Shown here: positions 16,868-24,342 of the stretch, piece after piece | How the letters are laid out: every line of letters begins with the position of its first letter | How positions within the stretch are numbered: position 1 is the stretch's first letter | Assembly: GCA_964194625.1 (NCBI GenBank) | Contig: CAXMNC010000245.1 | Span: forward strand, 1 to 27,027 | DNA: 27,027 bases | Direction: 5' to 3' | From: SPGG2 sp964194625 | GTDB taxonomy: Bacteria; Pseudomonadota; Gammaproteobacteria; Acidiferrobacterales; SPGG2 | Position numbers and translations under genes: made by a program | Notes under the pieces: model-generated | What the model saw: only the letters and a program-made list of their open reading frames with translations | The model's database searches: none | What the model was told of the DNA's origin: nothing

Positions 16868-16943
16868 CTAGGATTCCGTTCTTCTCGCCTTCGAAATCTG
16901 GTCTTTCTTGTTCAAATCAATCTGGGTGTACTATTGCCTAGTT

Positions 16944-19820
16944 TTAGAAATCTCGGCGATAACCTAACCTAACAAAGTCACGAACCGTATCTTCGTCATC
17001 GATAGAATCTCGGATCTTGGTTCGCTCTTGCGCGATCTCGACTTCAAACATTAAATTCTTCCCACTGCGGTAATATAGTTTCAGACTTGGGGTGATCCGA
17101 TAGAGATTGCTACCGTTAGCATTGTCTTGATCATATAGCTTGAGGCCCACATCTGCTCTCCAATTTCTCTTAAAAGGAAAACGTTCGATGAAGGACAATG
17201 ACTTCGCAGTAAAACTGTTGCTGTCGCTATAACTCACCCCAAAGATAGAAATGTCTTGGTAGAAAATAAGTTGATTTGCTATCAGCTGCGTATTGTAGGT
17301 GGTCACATTGCCAGTTCCATCGACCTCTAACACGTTACCAACCGCATCCGTTTCCGAGATATTGCTAACCGTAATATCGCCTCCGAGCTGAAATCGATCA
17401 GTGAGCGGATGGACTGCACCGACGGTGTAGATCTTGGAGGTGGCGGTTAATCCCTCCGCCAGTTGTTTAATTTCGCTACTGCTGTTGGTGTTTGTAAGCT
17501 CATCTATGGACTCAATGTTCTGACCAAGAAGAGCGTTGCTTGTCTGTAGTGGCGGTGTCTTTCTGTAGTCGACAAGTAGGTTGAGGGTTGTCGAATTGCC
17601 TGGTTGCCAACTTCCCTGAACGGTAGCGATATTCATCGCTCCGAAGTGAATATCGTAGTCGACGAGGGAGAACAACGATCGTTTTGGATCGAAATAGCGC
17701 AGCTCGGTACCGACGGCTCGGCGGTCAGTAAGACCGTCTATCTCCTGATCAATGAAGTAAACAGCACTATTCCAGCGATTGGCAAAAGGACCTATGTCTG
17801 CGCTCACGCCGTAGAAACGTCGATCCGACTCTGGCGCAACATCATCGGTGGGAACGCCGGCCACGACATTGAGACGCCAACGTGGTCGGAAGCTATAACC
17901 GCCTAAACCACCATCGAAGCGGCTGAGAACGCCTCTTCCACCCGCAGATTGACGTCCAACTCTGGCAGAGTAGTCACGTGGTTTGTTGAGGATGTCGAAA
18001 TAGGCAGACCTTACCTCGCTTTCGTCATCTGCATCGAGGAAGTCGTGTCTCTGGTTGCCACTGAATACAAATCGACTGTTGTATTTTGTGTTCCGAAATT
18101 GACCCGTTAAATCCACATGACTCAACACGGTCGACTGGTCAAGCTCGTCCTCGGTACCAGCGGTACTACCAACCGCTTCGACTTTGCTTTGGCCAGCGAA
18201 ATAATCTTGCGACAAACTGCCAAATAAAGACCACTCGTGTATTTCTTCAACCACTTTTGGTTTTCTGAGTTCTACCAGTTGTACTCTTTTGTCTGGTTTT
18301 TCTAAGTCTGTGAGGCGCTGACGCACCCGGTCTGCCCCTTCGCCCTGCGAGTAAAGCTTTAGATACAATTTGTACTCGACCTTGGCCAAGGCGGTTTGGC
18401 CATTGCGTTGCCTCGCCAGGGCCAGATATTCCTGTGCATCTTGCGTATGTTGGTTCTGTGGAAGTGACAGTATTTTGGTGAAGATACGAATTGCCTGCAC
18501 ATTGTTGCCACGGGTTAGCGCATCACGTCCCTGCGTCATCAACTGATCCGCATCGCCTTTAAGTGCGATTACTACTTCATCTTTGGGTTCGCGTCGGGCG
18601 AATTTGGGATCGCCCATTACTAGGGCGTTGTTTGCAGAGTCGTGCCTTTCTTGCGAAGAGATAACGTCGATCCAGGCTTCGGGATACAGCGCAATGATGC
18701 GCTGACGTATCCGTTCCGCGTCTTCCTTATCTTCGAAGAAACCAAGGCGTAACCGCTGTCCGATTTTCCCATCCTCGCTAAACGCATAGATATACAGGCG
18801 GTATTGTTCGAGGCCTGGGGGTAGTGTTTTTGGGGTCGGCGTATCGGGTGCGAGTGTCGATTCTAGGTTGATTACATAGGGGTAGATTCTGTCGAGCTTA
18901 GTCCGTTGGGGTATGGGTGGCACTGGTGTTTGGGTCTCCGCAAGTTTAACTTTGGGCTGAACCGGCTTTCTTTTTCTATTTTGGATAGCTATTTTGTGCT
19001 CATCTTCGGTGATCAGCGTGACCCAGGCGACTGGATACTTTGCCCGAACCTTCTCTTTGATCACTCCGGCCTCGTCTGGTGTGGCAAAGAACCCAAGCCG
19101 CAGGAGATAGACCTCTACACCAAATAGAGTTGAGGTTATTTGATAGACAGTGTAATCGCTAAACTCGCTTAGATTTTCCTGGACGTTAGCAATATCGGTA
19201 TCGGAATCGAAAGACATTGCCAGGGTAACTGCGTAACGGTTTTCTGCTTTGATGATCGTTGGTGGTTTCTTAGGTGCTTTCCTTTGAGTCGACGGCTCGC
19301 CGCTTCGCGGCGAAGCCGGTGATGGTACGATTTCAGGAAGAGGTGGTGTTTGTGCGACCTTTGGGAGTGACGGTATAACAGGTTCAGGGCTAATACCCGG
19401 TATCGCAATCTGCACGCTACGATTGTCCTTACCTTGGCTGACTCTTACGCTGACCGGCTTACTGAACCGCATCACTAAGTGAGGACCGCCAACGCCATCA
19501 CCTTTGTATACGACATCGATTAACGGAATTGTGCTACCAGGTGGTGCTCTCACAGCGCGGCGTTCGACCAAACCCCGGTTGTCTGTTGCGGCGTCAGCGG
19601 TAAGGCGCAGGTAGATCTGCAATATCTTAGTGGGTTTGCTCGGAAAGTGTTTTATATACTGAACAGGAACCGTGAAGTTCGCATTGATCACTCCACCATC
19701 GGCCCGATCGCTGACATCTACATTTTCTAGCACCTGAGCCATCACCGGCGCTAGCAGGGTGGGGGTTGATAGTACGCCAAGCAATAGAGCGATTAAGAAT
19801 CGTTTTTTAATTTCTACCAT
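16944..19820 (-). CDS. AMIN/SPOR/TPR protein with C-terminal outer-membrane beta-barrel
   Basis: The 958-residue protein has a signal peptide cut near A28 (PVMA-Q). Residues 30-145 look like an AMIN domain; 150-190 is a proline-rich linker. Two SPOR-like domains follow (about 192-275 and 312-390), each with a repeated motif (LRLGFFATPDEA; LRLGFFEDKEDAERIR) and ending in YP-AW. SPOR domains bind peptidoglycan. A TPR-like region lies at about 420-505. From about 528 to the end, alternating polar/hydrophobic strands rich in Y, F and R resemble a beta-barrel, and the protein ends in LGYRRDF with the terminal phenylalanine typical of BAM-assembled barrels. Its start overlaps the upstream cytochrome stop by seven bases (ATGGTAG), so production is coupled. 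It may be the porin of an electron conduit; barrel identity is inferred from pattern. Confidence 0.8.
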   Translation of the reverse strand: MVEIKKRFLIALLLGVLSTPTLLAPVMAQVLENVDVSDRADGGVINANFTVPVQYIKHFPSKPTKILQIYLRLTADAATDNRGLVERRAVRAPPGSTIPLIDVVYKGDGVGGPHLVMRFSKPVSVRVSQGKDNRSVQIAIPGISPEPVIPSLPKVAQTPPLPEIVPSPASPRSGEPSTQRKAPKKPPTIIKAENRYAVTLAMSFDSDTDIANVQENLSEFSDYTVYQITSTLFGVEVYLLRLGFFATPDEAGVIKEKVRAKYPVAWVTLITEDEHKIAIQNRKRKPVQPKVKLAETQTPVPPIPQRTKLDRIYPYVINLESTLAPDTPTPKTLPPGLEQYRLYIYAFSEDGKIGQRLRLGFFEDKEDAERIRQRIIALYPEAWIDVISSQERHDSANNALVMGDPKFARREPKDEVVIALKGDADQLMTQGRDALTRGNNVQAIRIFTKILSLPQNQHTQDAQEYLALARQRNGQTALAKVEYKLYLKLYSQGEGADRVRQRLTDLEKPDKRVQLVELRKPKVVEEIHEWSLFGSLSQDYFAGQSKVEAVGSTAGTEDELDQSTVLSHVDLTGQFRNTKYNSRFVFSGNQRHDFLDADDESEVRSAYFDILNKPRDYSARVGRQSAGGRGVLSRFDGGLGGYSFRPRWRLNVVAGVPTDDVAPESDRRFYGVSADIGPFANRWNSAVYFIDQEIDGLTDRRAVGTELRYFDPKRSLFSLVDYDIHFGAMNIATVQGSWQPGNSTTLNLLVDYRKTPPLQTSNALLGQNIESIDELTNTNSSSEIKQLAEGLTATSKIYTVGAVHPLTDRFQLGGDITVSNISETDAVGNVLEVDGTGNVTTYNTQLIANQLIFYQDISIFGVSYSDSNSFTAKSLSFIERFPFKRNWRADVGLKLYDQDNANGSNLYRITPSLKLYYRSGKNLMFEVEIAQERTKIRDSIDDEDTVRDFVRLGYRRDF

Positions 19821-20920
19821 TGACTTCTCCGCCGATGGCGCCCAATGCGTGTTCGCCGGATGCTTACGAATGAGTTATCGACGTATTCATGACAGCTGCT
19901 GGCACAATCTGTCAGTTCATTGACCGTGTAGAAGATTGTCGAAGGGTTGATGGTCTTAACATGGTATTGCGGCTTGTAGTTAGCGGCATGGCAACCTGCG
20001 CAATCGGGCCTGTAGATTCCAACCTTCCAGTTAACAACAGATGTGTTTGTGATGTGACAGTTGGCACAAGCCACATCGATGTGTTCGCCTGGGAAGAGCA
20101 ATGAGCTATGGCGAAAGCTAGCGGCGGACGCCCAGTTAACGGTGTTATGACAGTTATTGCATGTTCGAGTAGTTGAAAAATGATCAATAGGTTGACCGGA
20201 TACGACTACACCGTCATGACAGGATGCGCATGCTGTGGTCGTAGCACTACTGTGATCGAATGTCGCCGGTAGCCACGCACGTGTTTGGTGGCAGATGTCA
20301 CATGAGGCGGTGGTCGGAATGTGCTTTACCGGCTGCGCGGGTGCATTGGCGCCATTGTGGCAATCAGTACATGTGCCCACCGCTACCTTGCTATGGTCGA
20401 ATATGGCTGGCCTCCATGCACTAGTCCGGTGACAGTTGTCACAGACGATCGACGTTGCGATGTGATCAGTATGTTTCCCAGTAGCAGTCACACCATTGTG
20501 ACAAGCGGTACAGCTCCCGGGACTGACGACGCTGTGTTCGAACGTCGCCGGTAGCCATGCGCGAGTAGTGTGGCAGGCATCACAAGCAGCATCAGTGGTG
20601 ATGTGATTGATCGGCTTACCTGTAGTCACCGCGTTGTTGTGGCAGACGTCACACGTACTGGGCAGCACTGCGCTATGATCGAAGCCCCTCGACGCTAGGT
20701 ATGTCGTGGGGATTTCTATGGGGCGGCTACCGGATGCGTTACCACCTGGTAAAGCCTGGGCAACCTCTTGCTGCCCAGGCGCTTGTTGGTTGGCAACAAC
20801 GGACAGAAGTAGGCTGTCCTGAGCGGCCACAGGAAAAGGGGGAAATATCAACAGCAGCAGAAACGGCGCGTGGTACGCACATACTCTTATGTTTAGCGCA
20901 CTACTACTGTAAGGCGGCAC
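19814..20920 (-). CDS. Undecahaem c-type cytochrome, periplasmic
   Basis: This 368-residue protein has ten CxxCH sites and one CxxxCH (CASSCH, C339-C343), each expected to bind a haem c, plus regular FDHS and H-I-T histidines that could be distal ligands. Hydrophobic residues 18-33 form a signal peptide (cleavage near VAA-Q), so the protein is exported. The first eight haems lie in an imperfect repeat: CxxCHNG..GKP..HI.T...CD.CH.T.AW.PA.FDHS, four times. The start is GTG at 20920, nine bases after GGAGGAG; the nearby ATG at 20924 runs into a stop after six codons. It follows the 18-haem gene by 34 bp and overlaps the barrel gene by seven. I infer a periplasmic or barrel-embedded electron carrier. 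Confidence 0.88.
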   Translation of the reverse strand: MPPYSSSALNIRVCAYHAPFLLLLIFPPFPVAAQDSLLLSVVANQQAPGQQEVAQALPGGNASGSRPIEIPTTYLASRGFDHSAVLPSTCDVCHNNAVTTGKPINHITTDAACDACHTTRAWLPATFEHSVVSPGSCTACHNGVTATGKHTDHIATSIVCDNCHRTSAWRPAIFDHSKVAVGTCTDCHNGANAPAQPVKHIPTTASCDICHQTRAWLPATFDHSSATTTACASCHDGVVVSGQPIDHFSTTRTCNNCHNTVNWASAASFRHSSLLFPGEHIDVACANCHITNTSVVNWKVGIYRPDCAGCHAANYKPQYHVKTINPSTIFYTVNELTDCASSCHEYVDNSFVSIRRTRIGRHRRRSQW

Positions 20921-20954
20921 TCATTCTTGCTCCTCCCCCACCCGAAAAAGATTT

Positions 20955-22349
20955 CTACTGCATGGTTCCAAGCACTTTTTCGATCTCATGGAATGACGTG
21001 GTCGTATGGCACTGTTCGCAAAAGCGACCGAACGTGCCCCGATGTACGTCATCTGCGCTGTGACAACTAACACAACCGGTCGCAAGACTGATTCTTTTCT
21101 TTACCGGTTTCTTGTGGCACGCATGGCAGTCGAGTCCTTGGTGCGCACCGTCAAGATGGAATTTCGTTCTTTGATTATGATCAAAGTCCCATTCACGCCA
21201 GTCTCGAGAGTTGTGACATTGCTCGCACAATGAACTCAAGCGACGCTTGTGTGTATCATCGCGCGAGTGGCACGAGACACATTCAATGCGAGCGTCTTTG
21301 AATGTCTGTTCCTTGTGGCAGTCTTTACACTGTAATCTTGCGTGTGTGCCTAGTAGCGGGAAGCGGGTTAGGCCGTGATCAAACAAAACCTTACGAGTCC
21401 ATGATCTTTCGTTATGACATTTTTCGCATTTCTTGCCTTCTTGGCCTCTGTGCACGTCATCCTTCTTGTGACATCCGAAGCAGTTCTTGGGAAGATTCTC
21501 CTTGTAAAGGATACCTTTGTGGCACGCAGTGCATTTGACTGTCCGATGTTTTCCGTGCAGAGGAAATTTTGTGTCCCTATGGTGATTGAAGATAGAAACT
21601 TGCCAGTCTTCAGGTGTATGACAGGCCCCACATTTGGTGCCGAATCTTCCCTTGTGGCCCCGTTTCCTATCATCGGCTTTGTGGCATGCGTAACAGTTTT
21701 TTGGTGTGCCTTTGTAGCGTTCATCTGCGTGGCAACTCTCACACTTCACAAGACGGTGTTTACCTGCTAATGGGAAACCTGTTGCACTGTGGTCAAAATG
21801 AACTTCTCTCCAACTGTCTTCGATATGACAATTGACACATCCCTCGCCGCGGCTGCCATTGTGCGCATCATCGCTCCTGTGACAGGCGTAGCAGTTGGAT
21901 GGTGCATCTCGATATTTTAGGCTCCGCTTATGACAATCCTCACACTTCACCGCTGGGCCGGCATGCGCACCATGGAGCGGGTAATCGGTGAGGTCATGAT
22001 CGAACGTCTGCTTGTTTAGCGGAGCAAGGTTCACGCGACGCCCTTTATGTTCCTTATGACAGGCATTACATTGCTGTTGTTCGATATGCCCATGAAATCC
22101 TCTTCCGCTGGCAATATCTTCTGCTACTGCCAGGTGATCATGACAGTCCAAACACAATGCTGACTGCGCGGATTTCTTAAACGCTGCGTGGCAATTACGA
22201 CATTCGCCTTCAAGCTTCGCATGTGCTTCACTGAGCTTGCCCGGCATTACCAACGCGTTTAGGGGTCCAAGGCCCGCCGACACGAATGAGAGCAGTCCCA
22301 CGAGACCATACAAACCCACCAGTAGCGCGGTAATCCGTGTGACAGGCAT
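20955..22349 (-). CDS. 18-haem c-type cytochrome built from five three-haem repeats
   Basis: I chose ATG 22349 (464 residues), preceded by GGAAG, because the 32 extra residues of the longer frame overlap the upstream gene. An N-terminal hydrophobic segment (about 5-30) is a signal peptide or anchor. There are 18 CxxCH sites: three in the first 100 residues, then five tandem units of about 68 residues (123-191, 192-261, 262-329, 330-396, 397-464), each with three haems and the pattern FPLxGxH..CxxCH..YK..P.NCxxCH..DD.H.G..CxxCH...W...FDH. Such dense repeats fit a wire spanning the periplasm. It starts 14 bp after the membrane protein stop. The haem count is read from sequence; electron transfer is from family knowledge. 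Confidence 0.9.
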   Translation of the reverse strand: MPVTRITALLVGLYGLVGLLSFVSAGLGPLNALVMPGKLSEAHAKLEGECRNCHAAFKKSAQSALCLDCHDHLAVAEDIASGRGFHGHIEQQQCNACHKEHKGRRVNLAPLNKQTFDHDLTDYPLHGAHAGPAVKCEDCHKRSLKYRDAPSNCYACHRSDDAHNGSRGEGCVNCHIEDSWREVHFDHSATGFPLAGKHRLVKCESCHADERYKGTPKNCYACHKADDRKRGHKGRFGTKCGACHTPEDWQVSIFNHHRDTKFPLHGKHRTVKCTACHKGILYKENLPKNCFGCHKKDDVHRGQEGKKCEKCHNERSWTRKVLFDHGLTRFPLLGTHARLQCKDCHKEQTFKDARIECVSCHSRDDTHKRRLSSLCEQCHNSRDWREWDFDHNQRTKFHLDGAHQGLDCHACHKKPVKKRISLATGCVSCHSADDVHRGTFGRFCEQCHTTTSFHEIEKVLGTMQ

Positions 22350-22363
22350 CGTCTTCCGTCCGG

Positions 22364-23266
22364 CTAGTACATATGCACGCCAAGAACATGGATCGCACCT
22401 GTTATTGCAAGCCAAAACAACAAGGGGATGTGCACCAAGTGCCACAAGGCAAAAAGTCTTTCATAAGCACTAGCTCGCGCTACCGATCGGACCGCCTCCA
22501 AATAGGCTCGGACCATCGCCTTGCCATAGAAGATGCGCCGCCGCGTTTTGCGTGGATTCCATTTCTTTTTCTGTGCCCGTTTGTTGACTGTTCTTTTGAT
22601 ATCCCGACATGCCAACAGATAGGTGCACTCGAGTCGGAATGGCAACGCCAAGAAAAGCCAAAGGTTGGAAAGCAGACTTTCCGCGGGCGTTAGCACACTC
22701 GCTTCAAACACTTGCAGACGTTCATCGATTTCTGGTACATAACGGAACTTTGAAAGTGTCGCCTCCGCCGCTACGCCCATCTTTTCTTTTAAACCTTGAA
22801 GAAAGTTATGTCGGTGCTGGAGACCGTACTGGAGTTTGGTATGGAGATACCGGCCGATGAAACCGCTTAGTAGCACTGAACACATCGACCAAAACGCCAG
22901 CGTGCCGTTGATAGATTCGAGCACGAACTTGGAGTGAAACATGATTAGAACTGGTCCAGCAATGCCGAGAATCATGTGGACCGTGAACCAGTGTCCCATG
23001 TGCATCCACGTGTTCATGAAACGCACGCGTTTGGCCACCGGATATAGCAGCGCAAGCAACATAGCGACGCCGCCAACAAGACCGAGGTTGTAACCTAAAT
23101 CAGATCCGGGTGTGTACTCAGTCTGCGTGCTGGCGAACCACAGCGCCGCCAACAGTAGTGCTGACGCTAACAGAAACCACAACGCGGACTTGATCCTGCC
23201 CCGTTTTTCGACGGCCTGCAGATCATCCGCGTATTCTGAGCGCAGTATCGCTTCTTGCTGACCCAT
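22364..23266 (-). CDS. Histidine-rich integral membrane protein, candidate b-type cytochrome
   Basis: This 300-residue protein has about six membrane helices (roughly 27-46, 57-78, 92-111, 122-141, 197-218, 271-296) and a basic cytoplasmic loop (about 222-245, KKKWNPRKTRRR). Histidines cluster in or beside the helices: H89, H92, H97, H111, H142, H276, H279, H293, H298. Pairs such as H97/H111 and H279/H293 are spaced 14 apart, as for two-haem b ligands stacked through a helix bundle. It lacks CxxCH. I infer an inner-membrane quinol- or other donor-oxidising b-cytochrome passing electrons to the 18-haem protein. It has no clear similarity to NapC/CymA; ferric-reductase-like or cytochrome b561-like folds are alternatives. 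Its stop is 14 bp upstream of the cytochrome start. Confidence 0.65.
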   Translation of the reverse strand: MGQQEAILRSEYADDLQAVEKRGRIKSALWFLLASALLLAALWFASTQTEYTPGSDLGYNLGLVGGVAMLLALLYPVAKRVRFMNTWMHMGHWFTVHMILGIAGPVLIMFHSKFVLESINGTLAFWSMCSVLLSGFIGRYLHTKLQYGLQHRHNFLQGLKEKMGVAAEATLSKFRYVPEIDERLQVFEASVLTPAESLLSNLWLFLALPFRLECTYLLACRDIKRTVNKRAQKKKWNPRKTRRRIFYGKAMVRAYLEAVRSVARASAYERLFALWHLVHIPLLFWLAITGAIHVLGVHMY

Positions 23267-23272
23267 CGTTAA

Positions 23273-23932
23273 CTAGGAAGCATTCGCCAATTTTTCCAAC
23301 TCGGCTTCCAACAACGATCGGCGTTGGTCATCCGGTGGTAATGTTCCAATATAATCGCGCCACAAGTTGATAGCCTGTTGCTGTTTGCCTAGCCGGATCA
23401 GGGTTCGCCCCTGGTATAGGCGCGCAACATGGCTGGCGGCGGGGCGGCGGCGGACGCTTTCTTCAAGTAGCGATACTGCTTTCTGTAGATCAGCTGTATC
23501 CACGCTTTCCATAAGTATTTTGGCTTGGAGAAACGGAAGATGTTGATTTTGGGGAAATCGTTGCTGAATCCTGTCCAAGAGCTCTTTCCCCTTTTCCTTC
23601 TGATCCATCTCAAGATAGGTCCTTGCCAGCAGAATCTGTAGATTTGCGTCATCGGGCTCGGCAACTACCTTGGCCTCGAGACGCGGGAGTAACGTAGATA
23701 GGCTTGCTGCCTTGGGCATTTCTGCGTTGCTCGACGAGGTAGTGGTCGATGCAAGATTCGCATGCGCTGGCGAACTCCCGGCAGAGCCTGACAGCATGTT
23801 AAACACTGGATCCGATGGTGCAGTGGACACGTTATCGATAAACACCAATGTCGTAAAAACCATTCCGATTAACAGGCCCGAGAACAGTAGAACTACAGGA
23901 GATCTAGAAATCTTGCGCCAAGAAATGTCCAT
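23273..23932 (-). CDS. Membrane-anchored TPR protein, NrfG/CcmI-like
   Basis: This 219-residue protein has one N-terminal membrane helix (about 12-32), a low-complexity Ser/Thr/Ala linker (about 45-75), and TPR-like helical repeats in the periplasm from about 78 to the end (LEAKVVAEPDDANLQILLAR, then YLEMDQKEKGKELLDRI, and further units). NrfG and the C-terminal domain of CcmI/CcmH have this layout and present apocytochrome CxxCH tails to haem lyase. As first gene of the cytochrome operon (six bp before the membrane protein gene), a role in maturation or assembly of the multihaem cytochromes is plausible. A general scaffold is the alternative. TPR call firm; the maturation role is inferred. 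Confidence 0.7.
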   Translation of the reverse strand: MDISWRKISRSPVVLLFSGLLIGMVFTTLVFIDNVSTAPSDPVFNMLSGSAGSSPAHANLASTTTSSSNAEMPKAASLSTLLPRLEAKVVAEPDDANLQILLARTYLEMDQKEKGKELLDRIQQRFPQNQHLPFLQAKILMESVDTADLQKAVSLLEESVRRRPAASHVARLYQGRTLIRLGKQQQAINLWRDYIGTLPPDDQRRSLLEAELEKLANAS

Positions 23933-24342
23933 TCTTCGTTACCCTAAGATGTGATGACGTCAGCATTAAACAAAACCTTAACTAAAGAGAATGCATATTT
24001 GCACTGTTTGCAAGAAAATTGGAGATACATCCAGACCAAAGGATGAAAATTGCCGACAGTTATACGTTCTACTAAAAACACCGTTCGTCGGTCACGATTA
24101 ACCGCTTAAGTTTTTTGATTTCCTCTGTTTCTGCTGTCGTTCTGTTTGTCTTTTGGATCACTAGAAATAGAAATTATCGTTGCCGCTTATCGGCGTTGAT
24201 TACCGCTTACTGCCACTTGTCTGTTTCGTACCGGCGTGTATCGTTTGGAGGTTGCCAACTGCGTGTGGTCTATGTAAAACATCGCTAACGCCGAGCGTAA
24301 AAACGCAAAAGCGTCGAGTGGGGGTCTACACCAGGGATTTGC
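23933..24342. promoter_or_regulatory. Divergent regulatory region of the cytochrome locus, 410 bp
   Basis: This region separates the leftward cytochrome operon from the rightward lipoprotein cytochrome, so it should hold both promoters. It is more AT-rich than its neighbours. Visible features are a perfect palindrome TGACGTCA at 23955-23962, 23 bp before the operon start, and TGCA repeats spaced by four bases near 23992-24003. I could not assign -10/-35 boxes or a known regulator site, such as an FNR or Fur box. One open frame (24180-24473) was rejected because it overlaps the signal peptide region of the lipoprotein. Confidence 0.5.

Noticed and set aside
21006..21835. Several plus-strand ORFs opposite the 18-haem cytochrome gene
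   Set aside because: They are antisense images of the repeated CxxCH coding sequence; no ribosome sites or family features.
22350..22445. Longer start for the 18-haem cytochrome
   Set aside because: It would overlap the end of the membrane protein gene by 82 bases and put 32 residues before a good signal peptide; ATG 22349 has its own GGAAG site.
23955..23962. TGACGTCA palindrome as a regulator site
   Set aside because: An 8-bp palindrome alone is expected by chance fairly often; kept only as a note in the intergenic entry.
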